This document shows, piece by piece, positions 41,697 to 52,141 of a stretch of 64,000 nucleotides of DNA (its first letter is position 1; the number at the start of each line of letters is the position of its first letter). The stretch lies in contig CAZKFL010000004.1 of the NCBI GenBank assembly GCA_964552055.1, forward strand, positions 27,220 through 91,219, read 5' to 3'. Made by a program: the position numbers and the translations under genes. This DNA comes from VGMD01 sp964552055. Lineage in GTDB: Bacteria; Chlamydiota; Chlamydiia; Chlamydiales; 2-12-FULL-49-11. Under the pieces are notes generated by a model. It was not told the DNA's origin. It saw only the letters and a list, made by a program, of their open reading frames with translations, and made no database searches.

Positions 41697-43316
41697 TTGT
41701 TTGATGTAGAATCAAAGCTTATGACTGAACCAGAATATTTCTCTTTTGAAGAGTATCAAAATCGATTAGCCAAGTTAGGTGAGATTAAAGCATTAGGTGT
41801 TGATCCCTATCCGCATGTTTTTATGCCGACGCACGAAGTTGAAGCAGTTCTATCACTTTACAAAGATCAAGAGATTGGAAATTTTGAAGAGGCAGAGGCG
41901 AAGCAAACAGATTTTGTTACTTTAGGTGGCAGAATTGTTTTGCATAGGTCGATGGGAAAAAATATTTTTGCTCAGATTCAGGAAGGGACAGCTCGTATCC
42001 AGGTTTTGTTTAATCGTGACCATACACTTGTTCAAGGTCTTGAAGACGGGAAAGAGGTTACAGCGCATAAGTTTTTAGAAAAAAAATTGGATCTTGGTGA
42101 TATTATCGGTGTTGAGGGTCACGTTTTTAGGACGCATAAAGGTGAGTTGACTGTTTATGCAACAGTTGTGACGCTACTTTGCAAATCATTACTGTCTCTA
42201 CCCGACAAGCACAGCGGATTTAAAGATAAAGAAGCTAGATATAGAAAGAGATGGGTGGATCTTATATCTCATCCCGAAGTGATGGAGACGTTTCGTTTAC
42301 GAAGCAAGATCCTTTCAAATATTCGTGCCTATTTTGCTAAATCAGATTTCATGGAAGTCGAAACTCCCATTTTAGAAAGAGTTTATGGTGGCGCGCAAGC
42401 AGAGCCTTTTACCACCCATCTAAATGCTCTTCATATGAATATGTATCTAAGGATTGCTCTTGAGATTTCTTTGAAGAAACTCATTGTTGGTGGTTTTTCT
42501 AGAGTGTTTGAGATTGGTAAGGTTTTTAGAAATGAAGGGATGGATGCGACTCACAATCCCGAATTTACATCGATTGAATGTTACGCTACATACTGGGATT
42601 ATCATGATGTAATGCGATTCACAGAAGGCCTTTACGAGTTTCTCGCAAAAGAAATACTCGGCACAACAAAAATTGGTTTTAGAAGAGACAAAAGAGGGAA
42701 TGAGCACGAAATTGATGTTGCTACTCCTTGGATCCGAATTTCCATGATCGATAGTATCAAGCAGTACGGTAATATTGACGTGGATAACCTGTCTGATGAG
42801 GAAATAAAAGAGATTCTTCTAAAAACTGAAAGCTTTGATCCAAAAGAAGTTCATAAGATGCCTCGTGGCATTATGATCGCAAAACTTTTTGAAGAATTTG
42901 TTGAGCACCACCTCATTCAACCCCACTTTATCATAGACCACCCGATTGAAACAACGCCCCTTTGCAAACTGCATCGCGACCCGGAACTTGCTAAAAAAGG
43001 AATTGTCGAGCGTTTTGAAGGTTTTGTCCTTGGGACAGAGATTTGTAATGCTTACACAGAACTCAACGATCCCGTTCTTCAGAGAAAACTCCTCGAAGCC
43101 CAAGACCGTCTGCTTCAAGCAGGCGACGCAGAAGCTAACCCAATCGATGAAGAATTCATCGAAGCCATCTGTCAAGGGATGCCCCCTTGTGGTGGACTGG
43201 GAATCGGCATAGATCGCCTGATCATGCTCTTTTCCGGTGAAAGCTCTATCCGTGACGTCATCTACTTCCCCCTCATGCGCCCCGCCGCAATGGCTGCTGA
43301 AGTCGTAAGTCAGTAA
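41697..43316 (+). CDS. lysS: lysyl-tRNA synthetase (class II)
   Basis: A 539-aa protein with an OB-fold anticodon domain (VTLGGRIVLHRSMGKNIFAQ) and class II motifs: FMEVETPILERVYGGAQAEPF (motif 1-2 region), VFRNEGMDATHNPEFTSIE (motif 2) and GLGIGIDRLIMLFSG (motif 3). TTG 41697 has AGGGGTG 10 bases upstream. ATG 41721 would give 531 aa but lacks an RBS. The last ~130 codons are much richer in C-ending codons than the rest. Confidence 0.96.
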   Translation: MFDVESKLMTEPEYFSFEEYQNRLAKLGEIKALGVDPYPHVFMPTHEVEAVLSLYKDQEIGNFEEAEAKQTDFVTLGGRIVLHRSMGKNIFAQIQEGTARIQVLFNRDHTLVQGLEDGKEVTAHKFLEKKLDLGDIIGVEGHVFRTHKGELTVYATVVTLLCKSLLSLPDKHSGFKDKEARYRKRWVDLISHPEVMETFRLRSKILSNIRAYFAKSDFMEVETPILERVYGGAQAEPFTTHLNALHMNMYLRIALEISLKKLIVGGFSRVFEIGKVFRNEGMDATHNPEFTSIECYATYWDYHDVMRFTEGLYEFLAKEILGTTKIGFRRDKRGNEHEIDVATPWIRISMIDSIKQYGNIDVDNLSDEEIKEILLKTESFDPKEVHKMPRGIMIAKLFEEFVEHHLIQPHFIIDHPIETTPLCKLHRDPELAKKGIVERFEGFVLGTEICNAYTELNDPVLQRKLLEAQDRLLQAGDAEANPIDEEFIEAICQGMPPCGGLGIGIDRLIMLFSGESSIRDVIYFPLMRPAAMAAEVVSQ

Positions 43317-43446
43317 TAACTAAAGCTTTACTATATAGTAAATAGAAATATTTCTATCACCCCTCGTTTGTAAATTTTTAGAGCTTGCGGATAAAACTCT
43401 CTGCTTGCTATTGTTATTACAAATTAACTCATTAAGGTTAAATAGA

Positions 43447-44454
43447 ATGACATCTCTTGCGCTAAGTTCCCCTGGGTTATCTTTGGATACCTCACGATTT
43501 GCTAGGTTTCTTAGGACTTCTTCCGGTCCTTCGCGCCATATAGGAAGTTTTTTAGATGTAAGAGATGTAGCCTCATTACAGAGTTCTGGAAAGGAATGGA
43601 AGGTACTTGTGTTACCCGTATGGGATAGGGCGCATTTAAGTCATATATTTCATTATAGAACAGGCCATATTGCGAAGATGTTCAGATTTCTCCACATAGA
43701 GGGAGCAAGTACGATAAATTTAAAAATAATTGGACCAGCTGAATGGATCAGATGCTTTGATTTAGAAGCGTTAGATCTAAATTTAGAAGCTTCACCAATT
43801 TTGGATAAAAGAAGGCTAATTGAAAAAGTATCTCATTTAGCTTCCTCAACAAAAGTTGAAGATGAGAGAGGTTTTACTGCTCTATTAATCCCTAACAGAC
43901 TAACTTTAAGTAAATTAGCTATTATTGCGGCGCCATTAATTATCGATATAGATGAAAAAATAAAATCAGAAATTGAAGGGCGCACTGTTACGGAAAGTCA
44001 TTGGGTTCTCCTATCAAATTCAATTCTTGAAGGTAGTCGATGGAACGATGTTAAAGGTCAAAAAGAGTTAGTCGCATCAAAGGGAGCCAAAGTTCCTTCT
44101 ATTTTATCAATTGCAACACTTATCATTATGAGCAGTAAATTATTTACAAATGATCTTCCCTTTTCACCTAGGCCAAGAAAAGACGGCGTTATGGAAAATA
44201 CATTTACCAGAAGTTTTGAAATGATTTTTCCCTACTCTGTTAGTGCGCGTAGATATAACGGGTATGATCCTCGCCCTGAGGGTGCTTTGCCTTATACTCG
44301 TCCAATAACAGTTGGCGCTACTCGCTTAGAAGCATTACAAATCATGCCTAATCGAATTTTAAAAGATGAGATTCACTCACTAGAAGCTGGGCCTATTGTT
44401 TCTTATACCTTTCGTAGTAATGAGATCGGTGTTGGAGCTTGCTGGGAAGTCTAA
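43447..44454 (+). CDS. F-box-like protein
   Basis: Start at ATG 43447 (335 aa), with AAGGTT eight bases upstream. Residues ~28-70 fit a divergent F-box (PSRHIGSFLDVRDVASLQSS, GKEWKVLVLPVWDRAHL). The rest aligns by eye with the protein at 5445: LLIPNRLTLSKL, WVLLSNSILEGSRWNDVKGQ, KVPSILSIATLIIMS and a C-terminal IGVGA. So it belongs to the same Parachlamydia-like F-box effector family, although its F-box is weaker. Confidence 0.65.
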   Translation: MTSLALSSPGLSLDTSRFARFLRTSSGPSRHIGSFLDVRDVASLQSSGKEWKVLVLPVWDRAHLSHIFHYRTGHIAKMFRFLHIEGASTINLKIIGPAEWIRCFDLEALDLNLEASPILDKRRLIEKVSHLASSTKVEDERGFTALLIPNRLTLSKLAIIAAPLIIDIDEKIKSEIEGRTVTESHWVLLSNSILEGSRWNDVKGQKELVASKGAKVPSILSIATLIIMSSKLFTNDLPFSPRPRKDGVMENTFTRSFEMIFPYSVSARRYNGYDPRPEGALPYTRPITVGATRLEALQIMPNRILKDEIHSLEAGPIVSYTFRSNEIGVGACWEV

Positions 44455-44611
44455 TCTTTAATTAAGACTACCGTTCCAATCTCATCTTCATCTTTTTATA
44501 GTTCTTTAATTTTGATCTGAATATAAGTATATAAATCAATCTCTCTTTAGTTATTCATGCATTTTAAATAAATGCTTTTAAATAAGTAATAATTATGTAC
44601 TGTCAATACGT

Positions 44612-47600
44612 ATGGCAGACCCGATAATCCCTAGAATACCTCCTCCAGAGGTTCAGATTGATTTTAGTGTAGAGCGAGAGGATGCTTCATCAGCTGATGA
44701 AAGTTTAGCTCTTGCGGCTGCTGGGATCGTAAGTCATTTATCATCAGACGAAACCTTAGCTCATCGGTCAATAACGAAACTAAGGGAGATCGATCTTAAC
44801 GCACTCCCTCCTCCATTAGGTCGTGGATTTGGGTATAAGACGTCTAATTTGATAAACTTATCAGAAATTGCTAAAGAGAATGGCTGTGAAGTTCCTGCAT
44901 TTATTCCCTTGAGTCATACGGAATGTCTTGAGCATATTCGAAAAACCTATCCCACAATATATGAAGACTATAGCGAATTTCTATCATTATTAGGGAATCC
45001 GCCGATCCTATCAGAGAGTTGTAAGGCTATTCTCTATAAAATAAGAGAGGGTATTTTTCATGCTTTTAATAATGAGGGAAATCTTTTTAAGCTAGAAAAA
45101 TGTAAATTAGAAACTCTTCATTCAGAATATATTGCTATTAGAAGTACAGGCAAAGAAGATTCAACTACAAATTCCAATGCAGGGGGGAATTTTAGTAATC
45201 CTTTTGTTAGAAAAGATGAGAGAAGTATTTCGAGAAATATAGGAGAGGTAATTGCTTCCTATTTTAGCGAACGCTCTATATCTCAAAGGATTGCATCGAA
45301 GGATGCTTCGCTTATAGAGGACCGTGAACCTTTTATGCCAGTGCTGATACAAACTGCAGTCTATGAACCAATTGAAGGAGATACACCTCCTGAGTTACAG
45401 CCTAGGTCTGCAGTTCTATTTGTAGGAAAGGCTATGTCTGAACTGTCTATGGGACTTGGTCATAATAAGGGTGTCGTTGAGGCCTCTATAGCAGCTGATG
45501 CGATTATCATGCCAAGGTTTGGCAGAATTTCTTACAGTGTTGAAGTTAAAAAAAGTCGATTTAGAGCAATTGTTGATAAAGATGGTAGTATAGCTTGTGT
45601 TGAAGTCCCTTGTGATAAAAAGACTGCTGAAGCGCCTGCTTTATCAGATGGTATGCTTAGCCGATTACGGGGCATTGCAAATGCCATTTTCGATTATTAT
45701 CAAATGGAAATGGATGTTGAACTTACAATTATTGGTGATGTGATCTACTTATTACAGGCAAGACCACTAATTACACCAAAATCTGATCCCTCTTATTTAG
45801 AGTTAAATGATGATGTTATTGTTGGATCAGCATTAACTGTAGGAGGTTCCTCTGTTCAAGAGATATCATCAAAAGAAAATATTATTATATGTAATACGAT
45901 TAATGAAGCTTATAGGGAGTATAAGAAAAGAGATGCTGAGGGGCAGAGTGAGTTAGTTAAAGGTATTATAATTAGACGAGGAGCGCCAAGAACTTCTCAT
46001 TATGCTGTATTTTTTCGTGGAAGAGGTCTTCCAATCATTATTGCTAATCAGAAAATTGAATTTGGATATCCCTATTTTATTGATCCGCAACAGGGGGTAA
46101 TTGCGCAGGATGGCAGAAAAAAAGAGGGGTATATTTGTTACCCTATCCCATTGAAATATTCCATGCAGACAAATGAGGTGATTAAAGCAAGTGCAGTCCA
46201 AGCTGTTAAAATATGTAAAGATGCTCCTAAAAAATCTTCCATTTTAAGTGTTCAAGATATTAGAGATCGACTGAATCTCATTAAATTTGGATCTCTAGAA
46301 GATGCAAATCGTGCATCATTTGATCTTATTCATTTTGTTTATTCCTTAAGTAAAAAAAGAGGGATCACACCTTTTAGTCGAACAGAGCTTGTAATGATTT
46401 TAGGGAATCTTATGTATATTGCAACTGATGACAGAATAGAACCGTTATACAAAGCAAGACTTATCGAAGCTTGTTTTTTTCAAACAGGAGAGGGGATTGT
46501 AGGTGGGTTTTCAGTTATAAGATCGCTTGGAGCTATTCGAGATCAAACTCTAGGTGCTTTGGGATTGGGATTTGATCCCAGCAAAGAGAAAGAGGCTCAT
46601 TTAGAAGATATTTTATTTGTAAAAGTGGGAAGACAATTTTTACAAGAAGATCTTCAAATTCAATGGGCTTCTATGCTTGATGCCTTAATAGAAGTTCCTT
46701 TTGAAGAGAAAGAAAAGGTGAAAGATTTATTATTGCAAATTGATGCGATCAACGGCTTAACCGAATTTGTTAACGTAGTGCTTGTAAGGATCTTAAATGA
46801 TAGCGGTAGCATTTCTGAAGTTGTTGCTAAACTAGTTACTTTAAAAAAGGATATGTTGCCTGTTTTAAATAAAGTTCGTGAAATTCAACAGTTTGTTGGA
46901 GAAATAAGAGGGAGTTTACAGGCATGGTCAACAAGTGAACATATCCGAAAAAGATTGCCATGGCTTCAACAAAGACTTTTAGATTTGGATTTAACTTTGG
47001 AAGAGGGATGTGTATATTCGATGATTCAGTCAGCAAGCCCTGAGGCAAAGCTTATTTATGTTCAGGCAATTAGAGAAGCTGTTGGAGCTTATGATGATTT
47101 AATTAAACAATGCACGGGGTCTGAAAATTATTTAAACTATATGGACCAGGCGACAGATTTCTTTGCTCTACTCCACCCCTATAGAAAATTGATGAAGGCA
47201 CTTTCGGCAACTCCATATGATTCAAGAAGCTATTCATTAATTTTGCCTAGCGGTGAGTTGACAGAAGCAAAAGCAAAGGGCTTAATGGAAATTTCTCCTG
47301 GATTTGATGTAGCATTGTTGATTAATCCATGGAACAATACAGATGTTCAACCTGCAGAGACATTTGAAGAAAAATTTACTTTATTTCATCAGACTATGAT
47401 GGAATCTTTAAGCAAATTAAGTTTGGAATCTGGACTTAGTGATGGGGTTTTGCCAAAACAATTTTTAGAGTTTATGTCAGGAATCAAAAATGGCTACTTT
47501 AATAAAAAGCAATTAATTGGGATTCATATTAATGGCTCTTATATAATTGCTGAATATAACATAAAATTATGCTTTCATGGATGTCGTCTTACATTAAATT

Positions 47601-48193
47601 ATGATAGCAAGAAAGAAGTTATGGATATTACTATTTCCATGTATGGTCCAAGAGAAATAAGGGGTAAAATTGAAAGATGGAAATTAATTCATGAAACGTT
47701 TGAACCCGTTTTGAAATATTTAGATATCTCTGTAAGAGAATTGAGATACGGGGAACATGGTATTGATATTGCATTTGCAATTCCATTAAATGGGGGTGAG
47801 GAAAGGAAGGTTAATGGTCAAAAATTAGTCGGTGAATATTTACGCGCAGGAGGAACGGGTGTATTTTCATTATTAGAATTAATGCCTCCAGAATGTCAAA
47901 CACTTGAATTAGTGAAAAAGGAAATGGATCGATTTCCGCTTCTTTGTCGATTTGTACGTCCTGATTTATTAACAGATGAAGTGGCTGAAATGATATTGCA
48001 ACAGGAGTCTGGCTTATCAATATATCTTCCTGTTCAATATCAAACACCTGAGCGAGTCATAATAGCCGTTAAGAGAAATGGCCTTTTCCTGCAGTTTGTG
48101 CATCCTTCTTGTAGAACACCTGAAGTAATTGATGCTGCGATAAAGCAAAATCCTAGTGCAGCAAAATTTTTAGTAGAAAATGAGTCCGATTAG
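44612..48193 (+). CDS. PEP-synthase/rifampin-phosphotransferase-like protein with C-terminal DUF4116-like repeats
   Basis: A 1193-aa protein. Residues ~60-385 resemble the PPDK N-terminal ATP-binding domain (FGYKTSNLINLSEIA, AIRSTGKEDSTTNSNAGGNF, YLLQARPLI). Residues ~445-480 form the swivelling phosphohistidine domain, GAPRTSHYAVFFRGRGLPII with His463. A ~600-residue unrecognised middle follows. The last ~90 residues look like DUF4116 repeats (TPERVIIAVKRNGLFLQFVH, TPEVIDAAIKQNPSAAKFLV). It lacks the PEP/pyruvate barrel, so it is not a normal PpsA. A secreted dikinase-like enzyme acting on a host target is an inference. It overlaps priA (convergent) by 4 bp. Confidence 0.7.
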   Translation: MADPIIPRIPPPEVQIDFSVEREDASSADESLALAAAGIVSHLSSDETLAHRSITKLREIDLNALPPPLGRGFGYKTSNLINLSEIAKENGCEVPAFIPLSHTECLEHIRKTYPTIYEDYSEFLSLLGNPPILSESCKAILYKIREGIFHAFNNEGNLFKLEKCKLETLHSEYIAIRSTGKEDSTTNSNAGGNFSNPFVRKDERSISRNIGEVIASYFSERSISQRIASKDASLIEDREPFMPVLIQTAVYEPIEGDTPPELQPRSAVLFVGKAMSELSMGLGHNKGVVEASIAADAIIMPRFGRISYSVEVKKSRFRAIVDKDGSIACVEVPCDKKTAEAPALSDGMLSRLRGIANAIFDYYQMEMDVELTIIGDVIYLLQARPLITPKSDPSYLELNDDVIVGSALTVGGSSVQEISSKENIIICNTINEAYREYKKRDAEGQSELVKGIIIRRGAPRTSHYAVFFRGRGLPIIIANQKIEFGYPYFIDPQQGVIAQDGRKKEGYICYPIPLKYSMQTNEVIKASAVQAVKICKDAPKKSSILSVQDIRDRLNLIKFGSLEDANRASFDLIHFVYSLSKKRGITPFSRTELVMILGNLMYIATDDRIEPLYKARLIEACFFQTGEGIVGGFSVIRSLGAIRDQTLGALGLGFDPSKEKEAHLEDILFVKVGRQFLQEDLQIQWASMLDALIEVPFEEKEKVKDLLLQIDAINGLTEFVNVVLVRILNDSGSISEVVAKLVTLKKDMLPVLNKVREIQQFVGEIRGSLQAWSTSEHIRKRLPWLQQRLLDLDLTLEEGCVYSMIQSASPEAKLIYVQAIREAVGAYDDLIKQCTGSENYLNYMDQATDFFALLHPYRKLMKALSATPYDSRSYSLILPSGELTEAKAKGLMEISPGFDVALLINPWNNTDVQPAETFEEKFTLFHQTMMESLSKLSLESGLSDGVLPKQFLEFMSGIKNGYFNKKQLIGIHINGSYIIAEYNIKLCFHGCRLTLNYDSKKEVMDITISMYGPREIRGKIERWKLIHETFEPVLKYLDISVRELRYGEHGIDIAFAIPLNGGEERKVNGQKLVGEYLRAGGTGVFSLLELMPPECQTLELVKKEMDRFPLLCRFVRPDLLTDEVAEMILQQESGLSIYLPVQYQTPERVIIAVKRNGLFLQFVHPSCRTPEVIDAAIKQNPSAAKFLVENESD

Positions 48194-50418
48194 AAAGTGC
48201 TGGTTGGATCGACGTCTATTAGCAAGTGGATACTTTTAGGTTTTTTTAGTGTGAGTGATCTGAGTATCGGTGTGATCTTTAGTATGTTATTGCCCTTGAT
48301 GAGGCATTGAAAGCGGTGTTTGTCTTTGATTTTTGCTTTGCCACAGGGAATGATTGTGTGTAGAGTGAAACCTTGTGGAAGCGCTTTTTTAAGGGCTTTA
48401 TAGAAGTTTTCCGCATAGCTTAGGATGTGCAGAGGGTTGTTTCCGCTGAAGATGATTTTGACCAGTCTGGTGAAGGGGGGATAGTCAAATTCTTTTCGTT
48501 CAATAAGTTCTGCTTCTGCAAATGTTTTGTAATCATCACTGGCAGCGAGTTTAATGATGGGGTGGTCGAAGAGGAAGCTTTGGATAACGACCTCACCTGG
48601 CATGTGGCCACGGCCTGATCTGCCTGCGACTTGGGTGATGAGGCTAAAGACGTGCTCGTTTGCTCTGAAGTCGGGGATGTGGAGGCCGCTATCGGCACCT
48701 AAAACGCCGACGAGGGTGACTGAGGGGAAGTGGAGTCCTTTGGCAATCATTTGGGTGCCGATCAGGATGTCCGCTTTTCCAGTGCGAAATTCTCCAAAGA
48801 TACGGTCGTGACTTCCTTTATGTTTTGTAGTATCTCTGTCCATTCGGAGAGTACGAATACCTGGAAAGATTGCATGAAGGGAGCGTTCGACTTGCTCGGT
48901 GCCTGGTCCTTGGTATTTCATGGTATCAGGTTTATGGCAGCTTGGGCAGATTTCGATGGGTGGTTTAAGGGTGAATCCGCAAATGTGACAGGATAGGATA
49001 TTGAGTCCTCTATGGAAGGTGAGGCTCATATCACAGTGTTTGCAGGAGATCGCTTTCTGGCATTCCTTACAGATTTGGCAGCTGTAGTAACCGCGCCGAT
49101 TGAGAAATAGTATGGTTTGGGATCCAGCATCATAATTTTTCTTAATTTTATCAAGCAGAACATCTGATAGAAGGGCTCCGCCTTTTTTTTTGTCCATTTC
49201 GTCTCTCATGTTCACTATGTGAACAGTCGGCTTTTCTCCGCTCGGACGGGTATTTAGTTCGTGGAGAATGTATTTTCCATTTTTAGCATTGACATAGGTT
49301 TCTAAAGAGGGGGTGGCGCTTCCTAAAATAACTGTTGCATTTGTGAGCTTTCCTCGGACAACAGCAACATCTCTTGCGTGGTAGCAGGGAGAATCTTCGT
49401 ATTGCTTGTAGGAACTTTCGTGCTCCTCATCCACAATGATCAGTCCAAGATTTGGTAGGGGGCTAAAAACAGCTGATCTAGCTCCAATGACAATTTGAAT
49501 TTCCCCTTTTCGTAAATGATGCCACGTGTCAAACCGCTCTCCATCGCTTAATCTGTAGTGAATCACTGCAATTTGTCTTTGAAATCGGCTCTTTAGCCTT
49601 TCAATTGTTTGTCTTGTGAGAGCAATTTCAGGTACCAAAAGAATAACCTGCTTGCCAAGACTCAGCGTGTGATCAATTGCTTGCATATAGACTTCAGTTT
49701 TTCCACTTCCTGTTATCCCGTGTAGAAGGTGGGTTTTAAAAATGTTGCTATCAATACTTTCGCGAATAGAATTCAGCGCTACTGCTTGCTCTTCATTTAA
49801 AACTTTTGGTTTAGTGGGGATATATTCCTCGTCATGAAGAGGAGTTCTGTCTACAGTGAGAAGAGCTTTCTCCAAGATTCCCTTTTTGATGAGAGAGTCT
49901 ATTGGTGATTGTGTGATACCATCTAGTTCGAGTAACTCAGAAAGAAATAATCCTTTTGGATTTCTTAAGATAACATCGAGCACAGCTGCCTGTTTGGGAA
50001 ACTTAATTCGGATTTGGTCTGTAAATTCAATCAACTTAGGTCCCGAAATTGCCTTTTGAATGACAATTTGCTGCTTTTCACTCATTTCTTTTCGGACAAT
50101 TGATGGTAGAAGAGTAAGCAAAACTTTGCTCATCGGGGCTGCATAGTATCTGGAAATCCAGTCTGCAAGCTCAAGTAAGTCAGGTGTTAGTAAATTTTGA
50201 TCATGAAGTATTTCAGAAATTTCCTTCACATTAGTAAATAGAGAGGTAGTCTCAATGGAAATAATTGTTCCCTTGCGCGGTTTTTCCCTCACAGGAACAA
50301 CTACTCTGTGTCCAGCCTTTGCAGTTTTTTGCAAATGCAGAGGAATTGCGTAATCAAGTGGGCGATCAATTGCCTGATCAAGAACAACTTTTGCAAATAG
50401 TGTCATCTTTACAATCAT
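48190..50418 (-). CDS. priA: primosomal helicase PriA
   Basis: Replication restart helicase, 742 aa. N-terminal DNA-binding domain, then Walker A GITGSGKTEVYMQAI, DEEH box (LIIVDEEHESSYKQ), GSATPSLET, a zinc region with eight Cys (CQICKECQKAISCKHCDMSL, LSCHICGFTL, ICPSCHK) and the C-terminal helicase motifs GTQMIAKGLHFP and QVAGRSGRG. All motifs intact. Confidence 0.97.
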   Translation of the reverse strand: MIVKMTLFAKVVLDQAIDRPLDYAIPLHLQKTAKAGHRVVVPVREKPRKGTIISIETTSLFTNVKEISEILHDQNLLTPDLLELADWISRYYAAPMSKVLLTLLPSIVRKEMSEKQQIVIQKAISGPKLIEFTDQIRIKFPKQAAVLDVILRNPKGLFLSELLELDGITQSPIDSLIKKGILEKALLTVDRTPLHDEEYIPTKPKVLNEEQAVALNSIRESIDSNIFKTHLLHGITGSGKTEVYMQAIDHTLSLGKQVILLVPEIALTRQTIERLKSRFQRQIAVIHYRLSDGERFDTWHHLRKGEIQIVIGARSAVFSPLPNLGLIIVDEEHESSYKQYEDSPCYHARDVAVVRGKLTNATVILGSATPSLETYVNAKNGKYILHELNTRPSGEKPTVHIVNMRDEMDKKKGGALLSDVLLDKIKKNYDAGSQTILFLNRRGYYSCQICKECQKAISCKHCDMSLTFHRGLNILSCHICGFTLKPPIEICPSCHKPDTMKYQGPGTEQVERSLHAIFPGIRTLRMDRDTTKHKGSHDRIFGEFRTGKADILIGTQMIAKGLHFPSVTLVGVLGADSGLHIPDFRANEHVFSLITQVAGRSGRGHMPGEVVIQSFLFDHPIIKLAASDDYKTFAEAELIERKEFDYPPFTRLVKIIFSGNNPLHILSYAENFYKALKKALPQGFTLHTIIPCGKAKIKDKHRFQCLIKGNNILKITPILRSLTLKKPKSIHLLIDVDPTSTF

Positions 50419-50493
50419 ACCATAAAAAATCGTATTTGCACTAATAGATTGAATAAATTAAGATGTCTTAAAGAAACTCTTAAGGAGAAATAA

Positions 50494-51345
50494 ATGTCAG
50501 TTGCAGCAACGATCATTGAAGGAATAGTTGAAGTGCCTAAAGGCGCTACAAGCTATTGTGATTTTTTTAAAGGAGACCTTTTTAATAGAGGAAGTCAAGT
50601 AGCTACTATTGCATTTGCGGTGGGCGCAATTGCTTATCTTATTTTTGGTTCCATTCAAGCAGATCCTAAAGTATACGGTCTCTGCATTGTTATTGCTCTT
50701 ATTTCTCTGCAGAATGCTTGGTCTTTGCAAAGAGTGATAGAGCTCGGTGGTTATGAACGGCAAAATGCGAGATTAGAAAGACGTGTAGAAGCCCTCTCAG
50801 AAAAAGTTAATGAGTTTGCGATAGAAATTACACGAATGCATGGAGAGGTGACAAGATTTGAAGTTGAAAATGCTAGACTTGAGGAGACAAGAGCCGAATT
50901 AGCGGCTGATGTAGGAAGATTTACAACGGAAAACAGCGCGCTTCATCAAACAAGAAATGAATTAACAACTGAAGTGGATCGATTAAAAAGCGTGCAGGTA
51001 GCATTGCAAGGTGTTGTTACATCTCTTTCAGGAAGTGCTGATGCAACAGAGCTCTATATAAAAAAAGAGCAAGAGCTTCATGCAAGGCATCAAGAGCTAT
51101 TAGCACGAGAGGAAGCGCTTCAAAAAGAGGAAGAAGAGTTACTAAAAAGACTTGCAAGAGATGTTGGACGGTTAGAGGATATTGTTAGGTCAAGAAATAA
51201 TGTTTGTATTGCTCTTATTAGACGAGTCATCCCCTTGCACATAATTGCAAATAATTTAGCTGATAGAATGAGCTTCATTAGAGAAAAAAATCCGGAGCTT
51301 GTTGAAGAGGCAAGACTTGCAATTAGGGCTAGGAGACTTTCGTAA
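50494..51345 (+). CDS. Inc-like membrane coiled-coil protein
   Basis: A 283-aa protein with two closely spaced membrane helices (about residues 36-55 and 61-80) separated by a short loop. This bilobed hydrophobic pattern is the hallmark of chlamydial inclusion membrane proteins. A long Glu/Arg-rich coiled coil occupies residues 85-250. By architecture it resembles IncA-type proteins, but sequence homology to a named Inc cannot be claimed. Good RBS (AAGGAGAAA). Its 3' end overlaps the convergent gene by 17 bp. Confidence 0.7.
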   Translation: MSVAATIIEGIVEVPKGATSYCDFFKGDLFNRGSQVATIAFAVGAIAYLIFGSIQADPKVYGLCIVIALISLQNAWSLQRVIELGGYERQNARLERRVEALSEKVNEFAIEITRMHGEVTRFEVENARLEETRAELAADVGRFTTENSALHQTRNELTTEVDRLKSVQVALQGVVTSLSGSADATELYIKKEQELHARHQELLAREEALQKEEEELLKRLARDVGRLEDIVRSRNNVCIALIRRVIPLHIIANNLADRMSFIREKNPELVEEARLAIRARRLS

Positions 51346-52069
51346 AAAAGCGAGTGAGAGTATTCCAGATTTCTTTTTTATAAAGAGGGGAGTTTTGAAT
51401 TTCGGAAAGAGCATAGAGGGGTAGTTTTTCTACTGATTTAAGAAGTCTTCCGGGATACTCTTTAGTGAGCATATGTAGATTTACAGAATGTTTTAACAAA
51501 GTAGAGGGAATGATGATCAGCTTAATCTGGGAATGGGCAAGCAGAGGTTTCCAAAGGTTTTTTTCTTCAAATTCATGGATATTTACTACTGAAGATTTGC
51601 CAAAAGAAGTATTAATTGCTTTTGCAAGACTTGTTAAAAACTCTAAATGGTCTTGAATGGAATGATCGAAGAGAACCGGAATTTCTGGTAAATCGGATCT
51701 TTTATTGGATGCTAAGCGAATTTGCTTTGCTGCATCATCATTTAGCGGCGTCTCTATCAGCTTCATTTTAGGCGCAATCTTCGCATAAAGAGCGTTCATC
51801 TCTTTATCTACCACATGAGCTTCTACCTTAGGTTTTTCAGAAGTAAAAGAGAGCGCTTCAGAAGGCAGAGTTTCTTCCTCTACTATCTCTTCCTTTTTAA
51901 TATCAGGCACTACTTTTTTAGGGGGAACGGGTATCTGCGGACGGAGAATAACCGTTTCCTTTTTCAGGGCAGGCTTTAGCGGCACAATAGAGTGCAGCAT
52001 AAGAAAATCTTTCTTGTCGCCAAAGTTTTCTAAGAGGTAAGTTTTCAGATCCTGGATGAGCTCTTGCAT
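51329..52069 (-). CDS. hypothetical protein, 246 aa
   Basis: A Pro/Lys/Glu-rich linker (residues ~35-85) separates a short N-terminal helix from a folded C-terminal part of about 120 residues (FDHSIQDHLEFLTSLAKAIN, KLIIIPSTLLK). It may be a conserved chlamydial protein, since it follows ftsY on the same strand with a 72-bp gap. No domain recognised. Confidence 0.6.
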   Translation of the reverse strand: MQELIQDLKTYLLENFGDKKDFLMLHSIVPLKPALKKETVILRPQIPVPPKKVVPDIKKEEIVEEETLPSEALSFTSEKPKVEAHVVDKEMNALYAKIAPKMKLIETPLNDDAAKQIRLASNKRSDLPEIPVLFDHSIQDHLEFLTSLAKAINTSFGKSSVVNIHEFEEKNLWKPLLAHSQIKLIIIPSTLLKHSVNLHMLTKEYPGRLLKSVEKLPLYALSEIQNSPLYKKEIWNTLTRFFTKVS

Positions 52070-52141
52070 ATCATCTCATCATACCACAGAAGTTTTAAAC
52101 TACGCAAGATTCGGATACATTAAAGGTTTTAAGGTAGATTC

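Noticed and set aside
43317..43446. Possible tRNA or small RNA between lysS and the F-box-like gene
   Set aside because: No cloverleaf-like pairing or T-loop consensus seen.
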